From Lautropia dentalis (GTDB lineage Bacteria; Pseudomonadota; Gammaproteobacteria; Burkholderiales; Burkholderiaceae_E), in the NCBI RefSeq assembly GCF_003892345.1, contig NZ_RRUE01000001.1:651008-715007 (forward strand): DNA of 64,000 nt, given 5' to 3'. A program made the translations under genes and the position numbers. Below the pieces are notes generated by a model that worked only from the letters and a program-made list of their open reading frames with translations, had not been told where the DNA came from and searched no databases. The first letter of the stretch is position 1; each line of letters begins with the position of its first letter. Positions 26,812 to 36,198 of the stretch are shown piece after piece.

Positions 26812-27768
26812 ATGTCGGGCCCCGCCGGAAAGAAAGTACAGCCGATCGTCATCAAGCGGATCAAGAAGGGCGGCCATGGACACCATGGCGGCGCCTGGAA
26901 AATTGCCTACGCCGACTTCGTGACGGCCATGATGGCCTTCTTCCTGCTGATGTGGCTGCTCAGCTCGGCCAGTGAAAATACCCTGAAGGGCATTTCCGAA
27001 TACTTCCAGCAGCCGCTGAAGCTGTCGCTGATCGGCGGCGCCGGCGTGGGGGACGCCACGGCGCCGGTGCCCGGCGGCGGTACCGACCTGACCCGCAAGG
27101 ATGGCCAGGTCAACAAGGGCATCACGAAAGGCAAGGACAAAAAGAAGGATGTGAAGCTGCAGAAGCTCAAGGAGCGGCTGGAGGCATCCATCATGAAGGT
27201 GCCGGCCCTGGAGGCCCTGCGGGACCAGATCCGGCTGGAAATGACGGTGGACGGCCTGTCCATCCAGATCGTCGATGCGAACAGGAAGCCGCTCTTTGCT
27301 TCGGGCAAGAGCACGGTGCTGTCGCCGCAGATGCGTGAGCTGATGCGCACCATCGGCAAGCTGCTCAACGACGTGGAAAACCCCATCAGCCTGAGCGGCC
27401 ATACCGATGCCACGCCGTATTCGGGTGGAGCCACCGGGGGCTACTCCAACTGGGAACTGTCCACCGAGCGGGCCAACTCCTCACGCCGGGAGCTGGTACT
27501 GGGGGGCCTTGCGCCGGACAAGGTGCTGCGCGTGCAGGGGCTGGGGCCGGTGGTGCCGCTGGTGAAGGAAAATCCCAACGACCCGATGAACCGCCGCATC
27601 GCCATCGTGGTGCTCAATGAAGAAGCCCAGGCCCGCATCCTGTCGGGTACCGAGGTCACCACGTCCGATGTGGAAAGCGCCACGCAGAGCATCCAGAATG
27701 CGGCGACGGTAGGGGCTGCGAAGCCGGCCCTGCCGGCCGAACCCGCCCCGGCCGCATCGAAGCCCTGA
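26812..27768 (+). CDS. motB: Flagellar stator protein MotB
   Basis: MotB anchors the stator to peptidoglycan and carries the proton-binding Asp. The membrane helix with this residue reads AYADFVTAMMAFFLLMWLLS. The OmpA-like peptidoglycan-binding domain follows (about residues 150-270), with LSGHTDATPY and NWELSTERANSSRRELV. The length is 318 residues. The C-terminal tail is Ala/Pro-rich. Confidence 0.97.
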   Translation: MSGPAGKKVQPIVIKRIKKGGHGHHGGAWKIAYADFVTAMMAFFLLMWLLSSASENTLKGISEYFQQPLKLSLIGGAGVGDATAPVPGGGTDLTRKDGQVNKGITKGKDKKKDVKLQKLKERLEASIMKVPALEALRDQIRLEMTVDGLSIQIVDANRKPLFASGKSTVLSPQMRELMRTIGKLLNDVENPISLSGHTDATPYSGGATGGYSNWELSTERANSSRRELVLGGLAPDKVLRVQGLGPVVPLVKENPNDPMNRRIAIVVLNEEAQARILSGTEVTTSDVESATQSIQNAATVGAAKPALPAEPAPAASKP

Positions 27769-27782
27769 CTTGCGGATGTCCG

Positions 27783-27808
27783 GGACCACCGGTCGGGGGC
27801 GGTGGTCC
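27783..27808 (+). terminator. Hairpin after motB
   Basis: GGACCACCG pairs perfectly with CGGTGGTCC around an 8-base loop 14 bases past the motB stop. Only GTTCG follows, so it may be a weak or Rho-assisted terminator before flhB. Confidence 0.55.
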
Positions 27809-27920
27809 GTTCGCGGCATCCTGACCGGAAACTCCTGATTTTCCCCGGTTTTATCGAGACACCGGAATATCGGCCTGCTGTCGATAATGCAGCTTCGTTT
27901 CATGCAAGCCTGCCTGCCCG

Positions 27921-29078
27921 ATGGCCGAGACCAGCAAGGAAGACCGCCAGTTACCCGCCTCCGAGAAGCGCCTGCAACAGGCGCGCCAGGAGGGTAACGT
28001 CCCGCGTTCGCGGGATGCCGCCCATCTGCTGGTGATGGCTGCGGGCATCGGCACGCTGGTGATGATGGGGCCGTCGCTGGCCGCAGGCACGCGTCGGCTG
28101 ATGGCCAGCACCTTTGCCTTCGACGGGCAGGTACGGGCGCATTTTCTGGATGCCCTGCAGCCGGTGCTGGCCCACTTCGGCGCGCTGGGCTGGCGGGTGC
28201 TGGTCATTCTTCTCTCCGTCTGTGCGGCCGCCATTGCGGCCAGCACCATTCCGGGCGGTTTCAACCTCGCCTTCAAGGCGCTGGGCGTCAAACCCTCCCG
28301 GCTCAATCCGATGGGGGGCCTCAAGCGCATCTTCTCGCTGCGCAACCTGGTCGAGTTCCTGAAGCTGGCGCTGCTGGCCAGTTTGCTGGGGGCCATCGGC
28401 AGCTGGTATGTGAGCGACCGTTTTCCTGCCTTTGCGGCGCTTTCCCACGCGGACCGTCTGGCCGGTGCCACCGGCGAGGCCATGTCGCTGGTGACGGGCG
28501 GGCTGGGCCTGCTGTTGATGCTGCTCTTCGGGCTGGCGCTGTTCGACGTGCCGTTCCAGTGGTTCCGCCACCGGGCCGACCTGCGCATGACCCGCGACGA
28601 GCTGAAGCGCGAGCACCGCGAGTCGGAAGGGGACCCCCAGCTCAAGGGACAGATCCGTTCGCGACAGCGTGAGGCCGCTCGTCGGCGGATGCTGTCGGCG
28701 GTCCCATCGGCCGACATCGTGGTGGTCAACCCGACGCATTATGCGGTGGCAATCCGTTATGACGAGGCAGCCGGGGGGGCGCCGCGCGTGGTGGCCAAGG
28801 GGCTGGATGAACTGGCCATGCGCATCCAGGCCCTGGCCCGGGAGTCCGGGGTGCCGGTACTGTCGGCACCGCCCCTGGCCCGTGCCCTGTACGCCCACGT
28901 GGAACTCGATCAGGAGATCCCGCAGGCCCTGTATGTGGCCGTGGCCCAGGTGCTCGTCTATGTGTACCAGCTCCGGCGCTGGGTACCGGGCCGCTCGGCG
29001 CCGCCGGCCGAGCCCGTGGACCTGCCGGTACCGGCGGAGATGGATCCGAAGTATTCAGGAAAGGGTGAAGACGCATGA
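27921..29078 (+). CDS. flhB: Flagellar export switch protein FlhB
   Basis: FlhB controls substrate specificity of the export gate and cleaves itself. The 385-residue protein has four membrane helices and the cleavage motif NPTH in DIVVVNPTHYAVAIRYDE. The juxtamembrane segment KREHRESEGDPQLKGQIRSR is typical. The stop overlaps the start of flhA by 4 bases (ATGA). Confidence 0.97.
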   Translation: MAETSKEDRQLPASEKRLQQARQEGNVPRSRDAAHLLVMAAGIGTLVMMGPSLAAGTRRLMASTFAFDGQVRAHFLDALQPVLAHFGALGWRVLVILLSVCAAAIAASTIPGGFNLAFKALGVKPSRLNPMGGLKRIFSLRNLVEFLKLALLASLLGAIGSWYVSDRFPAFAALSHADRLAGATGEAMSLVTGGLGLLLMLLFGLALFDVPFQWFRHRADLRMTRDELKREHRESEGDPQLKGQIRSRQREAARRRMLSAVPSADIVVVNPTHYAVAIRYDEAAGGAPRVVAKGLDELAMRIQALARESGVPVLSAPPLARALYAHVELDQEIPQALYVAVAQVLVYVYQLRRWVPGRSAPPAEPVDLPVPAEMDPKYSGKGEDA

Positions 29079-31216
29079 GTGCGCCATTGATCGAGAGCAG
29101 CCAGGGCATGGGAGGGGGCAGGGCCCGCTTCCGTCTGCCCACCCAGCTGCGCATTGCCGGCCAGGAGGTGCCGCTGCCACCGGTGTCGTCGCTGGCCGTG
29201 CCGATGCTGGCGGTGGTGGTGCTGGCCATGATGCTGCTGCCGCTGCCGGCACCGGTGCTCGATTTTCTGTTCACCTTCAATATTGCCTCCTCGCTGCTGG
29301 TGCTGCTGGTGGCGGTGTACACGGTGAAGGCGCTGGATTTTGCGGTGTTCCCGACCGTGCTGCTGGTCACCACGCTGATGCGTCTGTCGCTGAGCGTGGC
29401 TTCCACGCGTGCCGTGCTGATGTACGGCCATACCGGCACCGATGCGGCCGGCAAGGTGATCGAGGCCTTTGCCAACTTCCTGATCGGCGGCAATTACGCG
29501 GTGGGGATCATCGTGTTTGCCATCCTGACCGTCATCAACTTCATGGTGGTGACCAAGGGGGCCGGCCGTATTGCTGAGGTGTCTGCCCGCTTTGCGCTGG
29601 ATGCCATGCCCGGCAAGCAGATGGCCATCGATGCCGATCTCAACGCCGGCCAGATCGACCAGGCCGAGGCCCGTCGCCGCCGGCAGGAAGTGAGCCGCGA
29701 AGCCGATTTCTACGGTTCGATGGACGGTGCGTCCAAGTTCGTGCGGGGCGATGCCATTGCCAGCATCCTGATTCTGGTCATCAACCTGGTGGGCGGCCTG
29801 ATCATCGGCGTGGTGCAGCACAACCTGCCCGTGGCCACGGCTGCCAACAATTATGTGCTGCTGGCCATCGGGGATGCGCTGGTGGCGCAGGTGCCGTCGC
29901 TGGTCATTTCCGTGGCGGCCGGCCTGCTGGTTTCCCGTGTGGGTGATGGCAGTGACGACATCGGCAAACAGATTGCCAGCCAGCTGTTCTCGCTGCCGCG
30001 GGCGCTGGGCCTGGTGGCGCTGATCGTGGGCGTGCTGGGGCTGATTCCGGGCATGCCGCACATTGCCTTCCTGTCACTGGCGGCCATGCTGGGCTATGTG
30101 TCGTTCAGGCTGTCGGTGGCTGCGCGCACCAGACCGGAGACGGCCGAAGAGGTCAAACCTGCTGCGGCGGGCGAGGGTGATGCCACCTGGGAAGACGTGC
30201 AGCCGGTGGACATTCTCAGCCTGGAGGTGGGCTACAAGCTGATCCAGCTGGTGGACAAGGACAGTGGTGGTGATCTGCTGATGCGCATCAAGGGCGTACG
30301 GCGCAAGTTTGCCCAGGAAATCGGTTTCCTGCCGCCGCCGGTGCATGTGCGGGACCAGCTGGACCTGCGTCCGAACAGCTACCGCATTGGCCTCAAGGGG
30401 GTGACGGTGGGCAGCGGCGAGGCCTGGCCGGGCATGTGGCTGGCCATCGACCCGGGGCATGCGGATGTGCGCCTCAATGGCATGGCCACGCGCGATCCGG
30501 CCTTTGGCCTGAATGCGTACTGGATTCAGCCCTCCGAAAAGGACATGGCACAGGCTTCGGGCTACACCGTGGTGGATGCCTCCACCGTGGTGGCCACGCA
30601 CCTGCATCACCTGATGCAGATGTACGCGTGGCGCCTGCTGGGCCGGGGCGAGGTGCAGCAGCTGCTCGACCATCTGTCGCAGTATGCGCCGAAGCTGGTG
30701 GAAGAGGTGGTGCCCAAGCTGGTGCCGGTACCGGCATTCCAGCGTGTGCTGCAGAACCTGCTGGAAGAATCGGTGCACATTCGCGACCTGAAATCCATCG
30801 TCGAGTCGCTGGCCGAACATGGCGCGAAAATCCAGGATCCGGCCGAACTGACCCGCGAGGTGCGCGTCTCGCTGGCGCCGGCCATCGTGCAGGGCATTTT
30901 TGGGCCGGTGCCCGACCTGTCGGTGGTGGCGCTCGATCCGGCGCTGGAATCACTGCTGATGCAGTCGTTCGGTCCCGGTTCCAACGGCGCGCTCGACCCG
31001 TCGGTGGCCGATTTTCTGGCAACCGAGGCCGCCCGCATCTGCCAGCAGCAGGAAGCCATGGGACAACCCGCCTGCCTGCTGGTGCCGGACCGCATCCGTC
31101 CGCAGGTGGCCGCCATGGTCCGCAAGGCCGCCCCCCGCCTGCGCGTGCTGGCGCATGCAGAAATTCCTGATACCCACACCATCCGTATCGGTCATCTGAT
31201 CGGGAGCAATCGATGA
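29075..31216 (+). CDS. flhA: Flagellar export gate protein FlhA
   Basis: FlhA is the large export gate subunit and the docking site for chaperone-substrate complexes. The 713-residue length, eight predicted membrane helices in the first half and the FHIPEP segment DFAVFPTVLLVTTLMRLSLS are standard. The loop with GRIAEVSARFALDAMPGKQM is intact, and the C-terminal cytoplasmic domain is complete. It overlaps flhF by 4 bases. Confidence 0.97.
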   Translation: MSAPLIESSQGMGGGRARFRLPTQLRIAGQEVPLPPVSSLAVPMLAVVVLAMMLLPLPAPVLDFLFTFNIASSLLVLLVAVYTVKALDFAVFPTVLLVTTLMRLSLSVASTRAVLMYGHTGTDAAGKVIEAFANFLIGGNYAVGIIVFAILTVINFMVVTKGAGRIAEVSARFALDAMPGKQMAIDADLNAGQIDQAEARRRRQEVSREADFYGSMDGASKFVRGDAIASILILVINLVGGLIIGVVQHNLPVATAANNYVLLAIGDALVAQVPSLVISVAAGLLVSRVGDGSDDIGKQIASQLFSLPRALGLVALIVGVLGLIPGMPHIAFLSLAAMLGYVSFRLSVAARTRPETAEEVKPAAAGEGDATWEDVQPVDILSLEVGYKLIQLVDKDSGGDLLMRIKGVRRKFAQEIGFLPPPVHVRDQLDLRPNSYRIGLKGVTVGSGEAWPGMWLAIDPGHADVRLNGMATRDPAFGLNAYWIQPSEKDMAQASGYTVVDASTVVATHLHHLMQMYAWRLLGRGEVQQLLDHLSQYAPKLVEEVVPKLVPVPAFQRVLQNLLEESVHIRDLKSIVESLAEHGAKIQDPAELTREVRVSLAPAIVQGIFGPVPDLSVVALDPALESLLMQSFGPGSNGALDPSVADFLATEAARICQQQEAMGQPACLLVPDRIRPQVAAMVRKAAPRLRVLAHAEIPDTHTIRIGHLIGSNR

Positions 31217-33852
31217 AAACCATGACCTTCAGTGGCCGCACCATGCGTGAGGCCATCGCCCTGGCCAAAGCCCGCTTCGGTGCCGAAGTGGACATTCTGG
31301 ACAGTGGCGCCGTGGGCGATGAGGTCCAGGTGACCGTGGTGGTGCCGATGGCCCGCTCGGCGCGCCGCCGGCAGGCGCTTGCCCAGGTGTCGGCCAGCAT
31401 CAATGCACTGGCGGCCAGGACCGCGGCGCAGGCACCGGCAGCGGCTGGTTCACCTGCCGCTGTTTCGGCCTCTGCCGCCCCTGCTGCTTCGGCTTCCGCT
31501 GCTTCCGCTGCTTCTGCGCAGACGGGGACGGCAACGGCAAAGATGGGGAGAGCTTCCGAACCGCGGACAGCCGGGAGGCCGGCTGCAGAATCATGGCCGG
31601 ATACCGCAGCTTCGGTGGCGGCAGCCCGGAACGATGCGGGCATGGCAGGCATGGGCTCCACCCTCCAGGCCGATGCAGCGAAGAATTCTCCTGCTGAAGC
31701 CGACAGGGACACGAAGGCTGCTGTCACCGCGGCAGCAGAGGGCATGGATGCTGCGACACCGCCGGGACGTACCCCGCGGGGTGTGAAGGGGCGTCGCAGG
31801 CGTCAGGCCGAAGCCGATGCGGAGACGTCCGCACAAACACCGGAGGAAGCCGCGGCAGTCCTTGCGCCGCTGGTGCCGGCTGCACCCGTGGCAGACTATC
31901 TGGCGGCCGCCGCCAACAGCGTCACGCTGGCTGCGGCCAATGACGAAATCGTGGCCGAACCGGTGGGATCGCCGGCACCCGTTGCGGAAAGCGTCCGGGC
32001 AGCAGACAGCCAGAACGGCAGTCTGGCCGCTGCGACCAACGATACCTCGGTGCAGCCGCAGGCGGTCGCGCTGCCTGTTGCGACCAGCACCCCCGGACAG
32101 GCGTCGCCCCTGCCCGACATTGCGGCCGGCATGCCGCTCAGCACGCTGGATTTCCAGCGCGTGCGCGAGCAGCAGCGGGCGGAAAATGCTTCGTCTGTGA
32201 CGGCGCCGGCGGCGAGCATCCCCCCGGCTGTGGGCGTACCGGATTTTGCGGCGCTGCTGGAGCAGCAGCGCCAGGGCATTCCCATCGACCTGTCGGCACT
32301 GCAGATGCCGGGGCAGGGCGCAGGCGCCACGGTGATGAAGCAGCCTTCCGGTGCCCCGGTGGCTGGTGCACAGGCGCCTGGCGCACAATCCTCCGGCTTG
32401 CAGCCTGCCGGTTTTCTGCAGCCTGGCATGGCGCAGCCTGCCGGCACGCAATCGGCTGGTGCGCAACCGGTTGGTACGCAGCCGGCTGGTGCACGACCTG
32501 CTGGTACACAATCCGCTGGTGCTGGTGCTGGTGCGACAGCACCGGCCATTCTGCGCGGGTATGCCGATCACGCGGCCGAAGCGGCCGCCCATGCGGCGCG
32601 CCAGCCGCGTTCGCGCCTGTGGCAGATGGTCGATTCGGCGCGCCGCATGCTCGGCATGGGCCGTCTGCGTCGCCGCGCGCTGTGGCATGATGTGGACGCT
32701 GCGCTGATGTCGCAGGCCGCTGCAGCCCAGGTATCGGGGGCGGCAGCCGTATTGCCGGGCTCGGTGCAGGGCGCATCGGGTGCGCAGGCCGGTCTGGTTC
32801 AGCCGGGTACGGCCATGACCGGATTTGGTGAGGCTTCGCCGCTGTCGCTGGCGTCCACGCTGGCAGGCGGGCTGGGCGACTGGCCGTCGATCACGCTGCC
32901 GTCCGAACTGTCGGGCACTGGTGAGCTGCCCGCAGGGCAGGCAGGCTGGACGGCTCATGATGGGCCGGGCTGGTTCGAGGCCACCCGTCGTCGCCCGGGG
33001 CAGATGCGGTTGCTGCGCAACCTGCTGGGCTGCCAGTTCTCGCCCGCGCTGGCGCGTACCCTGGTGGAACTGCTGCCGGCCGACTATGCCGAGGCACAGG
33101 CCGACGAATGGCTGCGCCAGATGCTGATGCGCGCGCTGGCCAGCGTCAACCGCGGGGCGGGGCAGGTGGTGGAGGGTGAGCGAACGCTGTTCGACGAGGG
33201 GGGCGTATTTGCCCTGATCGGACCGACCGGCGTGGGCAAGACCACCAGCATTGCAAAAATTGCCGCACATCATGTGCTGCGCCATGGGCCGCGTTCGCTG
33301 GCACTGATCACGGCGGATGTGTACCGGATCGGTGCGCAGGAACAGCTGCGCGCCTTTGGCCGGATGCTCGGGGTGCCCGTGCAGGTGGCGCAGGACCGCG
33401 ACGTGCTGCAACAGCTGCTCAAGGAACATGAGCAGAGCCGGCTGGTACTGATCGACACTGCGGGTATTGGCCAGCGGGATGACCGGGTGTCGCAGCTGAC
33501 CTCGGCACTGGAAGTGTCGCAGGTGCGCCGTGTGCTGGTGATGAACGCGGCGGCGCAGCCGGGCAGCATCGAGGAGGTGCTGGGCGCCTTCGGTGCGCGT
33601 GATACGGCCGGTGTGCTGCTGTCGAAGGTGGATGAAGCCGTGGGGCTGGGTGCCTGTCTGGATGCGCTGGTGCGTCACCGGCTGCCGCTGCTGGGCTATG
33701 CCGATGGCCAGCGGGTGCCGGAAGACTATCACGCGGTGGATTTCAGCCGGCTGGTCGGACTGGCGCTGGACCGGAAAACCGTGTCGCGCTTCACCGCCCT
33801 GAAAATGACGGACAGCGAAATGCGCAACCTGTTCGAGGACGCCCATGTTTGA
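31213..33852 (+). CDS. flhF: SRP-like GTPase FlhF with an unusually long linker
   Basis: FlhF directs where flagella form. The basic N-terminal B domain begins MKTMTFSGRTMREAIALAKA. The C-terminal NG GTPase domain has GPTGVGKTT near residue 671, then LITADVYRIGAQEQL, LVLIDTAGIGQRD and LLSKVDEAVGLG. At 879 residues it is about twice the usual size. The excess is a roughly 530-residue Ala/Gln/Pro/Gly-rich linker, including five-residue repeats of the type AGxQP around residues 380-440 (DNA 32350-32540). It overlaps the next gene by 8 bases. Confidence 0.94.
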   Translation: MKTMTFSGRTMREAIALAKARFGAEVDILDSGAVGDEVQVTVVVPMARSARRRQALAQVSASINALAARTAAQAPAAAGSPAAVSASAAPAASASAASAASAQTGTATAKMGRASEPRTAGRPAAESWPDTAASVAAARNDAGMAGMGSTLQADAAKNSPAEADRDTKAAVTAAAEGMDAATPPGRTPRGVKGRRRRQAEADAETSAQTPEEAAAVLAPLVPAAPVADYLAAAANSVTLAAANDEIVAEPVGSPAPVAESVRAADSQNGSLAAATNDTSVQPQAVALPVATSTPGQASPLPDIAAGMPLSTLDFQRVREQQRAENASSVTAPAASIPPAVGVPDFAALLEQQRQGIPIDLSALQMPGQGAGATVMKQPSGAPVAGAQAPGAQSSGLQPAGFLQPGMAQPAGTQSAGAQPVGTQPAGARPAGTQSAGAGAGATAPAILRGYADHAAEAAAHAARQPRSRLWQMVDSARRMLGMGRLRRRALWHDVDAALMSQAAAAQVSGAAAVLPGSVQGASGAQAGLVQPGTAMTGFGEASPLSLASTLAGGLGDWPSITLPSELSGTGELPAGQAGWTAHDGPGWFEATRRRPGQMRLLRNLLGCQFSPALARTLVELLPADYAEAQADEWLRQMLMRALASVNRGAGQVVEGERTLFDEGGVFALIGPTGVGKTTSIAKIAAHHVLRHGPRSLALITADVYRIGAQEQLRAFGRMLGVPVQVAQDRDVLQQLLKEHEQSRLVLIDTAGIGQRDDRVSQLTSALEVSQVRRVLVMNAAAQPGSIEEVLGAFGARDTAGVLLSKVDEAVGLGACLDALVRHRLPLLGYADGQRVPEDYHAVDFSRLVGLALDRKTVSRFTALKMTDSEMRNLFEDAHV

Positions 33853-34534
33853 TGTGGCCGTGGATCAGGCGGCCGGATTGCGGCGGCTGTTCCGGACGGA
33901 ACATGCACCGCTGATTCCGGCCGGGTGCCTGGTGCCCCAGACCCAGGCACGCCGCGTCGTGGCGGACATGGCGGCAGGCATGGCGCCGGGGGACAGCCAG
34001 GTGCAGGTACTGGACCGTCCGGCCCTGCATCGCTGGCTGGCCGAACATCCGTCGGAAGCGCAGGGAGCGCTGCGGCTTCCGGGCGGTGCGGCAGCCGGGG
34101 GCGGTCTGCCGGGTTCCACCACGCTGCTGTTCTGGCTGGACGATCCGGTGGAAATGGCGCGCTGGGTGCAGGCGCAGGGCGGGGACCGGCTGCTGCTCAT
34201 CCTGAGCCACCGGCGCGATGCCATGATGGCCCAGTATGCAGAGATCAAGCACATGGCGGCCACCACCGGCATCCGGCGCTTTGGTGTGCTGTTTGCGGAT
34301 GTGGAACAGGCGGCGCGGGGGCGCGAGACCTTTCTGAACCTGGCGGGCTGCACGCGCCGTTTTCTGAGTGTGCAGCTCGACATCGTGGTGGGCAGCTGCC
34401 GGGACGAGGCCGGGTTGCGGACCTGGTCGGGTCTGTCGCTGGCCGAGCTGGCCCAGTTTCAATGGACTTCCTGGTCGGGCGCGGGCATGCCGGCGCTGGA
34501 CGGGCGTGATTCTGCAGGTGGGGTGGCGCATTGA
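33845..34534 (+). CDS. Degenerate MinD/FlhG-like protein without a P-loop
   Basis: FlhG (FleN) is a MinD-type ATPase that limits flagellar number and normally lies between flhF and fliA, exactly this position. The 229-residue product lacks the Walker A lysine motif that should be at the N-terminus. Its C-terminal half still follows the FlhG pattern: a strand with LLLILSHRRDAMMAQYAEIK where FlhG has a TTPE-P-T-DAYALIK segment, then RRFGVLFADVEQAARGRETF and a RFLSVQLDIVVG segment matching the FLDVxLxxxG part. It is therefore read as an FlhG relative that cannot bind ATP in the normal way. No gene symbol is given because function is doubtful. Confidence 0.7.
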   Translation: MFDVAVDQAAGLRRLFRTEHAPLIPAGCLVPQTQARRVVADMAAGMAPGDSQVQVLDRPALHRWLAEHPSEAQGALRLPGGAAAGGGLPGSTTLLFWLDDPVEMARWVQAQGGDRLLLILSHRRDAMMAQYAEIKHMAATTGIRRFGVLFADVEQAARGRETFLNLAGCTRRFLSVQLDIVVGSCRDEAGLRTWSGLSLAELAQFQWTSWSGAGMPALDGRDSAGGVAH

Positions 34535-34551
34535 ATACGGAGAAACAGTCG

Positions 34552-35268
34552 ATGTATACCCCGCGGGGAACGCTCGATCGCGATTCCGTCATCGAACGCT
34601 ATGGCAAGATGGTGCGGCGGGTGGCGGTACAGATGGCGTCGCGTCTGCCGTCCAGCATCGAGCTGGATGATCTGGTGCAGGCGGGGCTGATTGGCCTGGT
34701 GGATGCGGTGTCACGCTTCGACGCCGGCATGGGGGTGCAGTTCGATACCTTTGCGATGCAGCGGGTACGGGGCGCCATGCTGGACGAGCTGCGCAATGCG
34801 GACTGGATGCCGCGTTCGGTGCGCAGGAACCAGCGCAGCATCGAGCAGGCGATTCACAGCATCGAGCAGCGTCATGGCCGCCCGGCCTCGGAGCGCGAGA
34901 TTGCAGACGAGCTGCAGATGTCGCTGGAAGAATATCAGCGTCTGCTTTCGTCGGCGAAGGGATCGCAGCTGGTATATTTTGAGGATGCGGCGGGCGAGGA
35001 TGACGAGGAAAACCGCTACGAGCAGATGCTGCCGGACGAGGGGCCGACGCCGGAGCGCCGTCTGGAGGATGTGCGTTTCCGGGAAGCGCTGGTGCAGGCA
35101 ATCGATGGGTTGCCGGAGCGGGAGCGGCTGCTGATGAGTCTCTACTATGTGGAAGAGCTGACGCTGAAGGAGATCGGGGAGGTGCTGGGGGTAACGGAGT
35201 CGCGGGTGTCGCAGCTGCATACGCAGGCGGTAGCGCGGTTGCGGACGAAGCTTACGGGGTGGATGTGA
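34552..35268 (+). CDS. fliA: Flagellar sigma factor FliA (sigma-28)
   Basis: FliA transcribes late flagellar genes. The 238-residue protein has region 2 (SSIELDDLVQAGLIGLVDAV and FDTFAMQRVRGAMLDELRN), region 3 and region 4 with a helix-turn-helix (LTLKEIGEVLGVTESRVSQL). The start at 34552 is preceded by GGAG at 9 bases; a TTG 21 bases upstream is less likely. It is the last gene of the flhB-flhA-flhF-flhG-like-fliA run. Its target promoters are seen at 16246, 18132, 19408 and 37045. Confidence 0.96.
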   Translation: MYTPRGTLDRDSVIERYGKMVRRVAVQMASRLPSSIELDDLVQAGLIGLVDAVSRFDAGMGVQFDTFAMQRVRGAMLDELRNADWMPRSVRRNQRSIEQAIHSIEQRHGRPASEREIADELQMSLEEYQRLLSSAKGSQLVYFEDAAGEDDEENRYEQMLPDEGPTPERRLEDVRFREALVQAIDGLPERERLLMSLYYVEELTLKEIGEVLGVTESRVSQLHTQAVARLRTKLTGWM

Positions 35269-35362
35269 GGCTTTGATGCATCGAAGACGTACTTTGGGTG
35301 GGCCTCGTTGGATGGAAGGCGGCTTTGTGTGACGGTCTTTGTGCATGAAGGACGGCTTCGAG

Positions 35363-35619
35363 TGGGGCGGCGCGGGGAGGGGGAGCCTCCTGCGGCTCAT
35401 ACACTCACGCCAACTTTGTTGCCCACGACCTGCGTCGTGGTCAACAAACTTGTCGGGCTGACACTTTCCGACAACCGGGGCTGCGCCCCGCCCGTCAGAA
35501 AGTGTTTGCCGCCTACCGTGAAATCGCCGCAGGAGGCTCCCCCTCCCCACGCCGTTTCACAGGTTCGGGGCATTGCGGCTTCGACGGAGGGGGCGGGATG
35601 GCCTGATGGTCGTTATCGG
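35363..35619 (+). repeat. Two-hairpin structured repeat, copy L1
   Basis: This 257-bp copy matches L2 (44819-45075) with three mismatches. It is bounded by 28-nt inverted arms at 35368-35395 and 35527-35554 that pair at 27 of 28 positions. Inside are hairpin 1 (TTTGTTGCCCACGAC at 35415-35429 against 35434-35448) and hairpin 2 (ACACTTTCCGAC at 35461-35472 against 35494-35505, with an inner CGGGGC-TGC-GCCCCG). It can form a long stem carrying two loops. Confidence 0.85.
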
Positions 35620-35862
35620 ACTCAGGGCTCTGCCAGGAGATCCCATTCCCCATATCACTTCACGGGCTCGGGCATTGCGACTTCGGTACGAGGGAATGGA
35701 GCGCCTGATCATCAGTTCATAGGCACTGAATATGACACAGGGGCCGGGATGCAATTGCGATCGATGTGGCGCTGTGCTGTCTGGTGGGCACCCGGTGCAT
35801 GAGTTTTCGTGCATCCTTCAGGGGTACCATTTTCGTGTGACTGCCGGATGCCTCCATTCAGG

Positions 35863-36058
35863 GACAAGCGACGTGGAGCGGGATGCGAGTGCTGCGACTT
35901 CGCGGTAGGCGTGAACGACTTTCTGACAGGCGGGCGAAGCCCGGTTGTCGGAAAGTGTTTTAGCCCTGGAGGTTTGTTGACCACGACGCAGGTCGTGGGC
36001 AACAAAACTTCAGTGAGCGTTGAGCAGCAATCGCATACCGGTCCGCGGCGCGTGCAGC
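35863..36058 (-). repeat. Two-hairpin structured repeat, copy R1 (inverted)
   Basis: Read on the minus strand this is a diverged copy of L1. Hairpin 1 is kept (35973-35987 against 35992-36006). Hairpin 2 arms are ACTTTCTGAC (35918-35927) and GTCGGAAAGT (35947-35956). The outer arms seen in L1 are largely lost. It ends in a segment shared with R2, CCGGTCCGCGGCGCGTG. Confidence 0.75.
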
Positions 36059-36198
36059 AACGAAGACGTTTGGCAACCCAGGCGCACTGCAGCGAAGACG
36101 TGCTGATACGAAGACGTGTTCCAGCGATGGGCGCACCCCGGCAAGAAGGATGTGCAAAGGCGCCTTCCGCAAGCAGTACGACGGCAGCAGGAGGGCGC

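Larger units (their letters stand above)
35269..36198. other. Repeat-rich intergenic region I between fliA and flgN
   Basis: No gene is supported in these 930 bp. Going right: degenerate ~33-35-bp units carrying GAAGACG or GAAGGACGGCTT (35276-35362), structured repeat copy L1 (35363-35619), a partial duplicate of the L1 tail (35650-35700), unrelated spacer, inverted repeat copy R1 (35863-36058), and more GAAGACGT-bearing units (36059-36160). The layout parallels region II at 44614-46010. Confidence 0.75.

Noticed and set aside
27861-27887. Sigma-28 promoter before flhB (GTCGATAA)
   Set aside because: ACCG stands where TAAA is needed at N15 spacing; the reverse-strand GCCGATAT also lacks a -35.
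31591-33846. A 751-codon minus-strand frame over flhF
   Set aside because: Created by the repetitive linker codons of flhF; no independent evidence.
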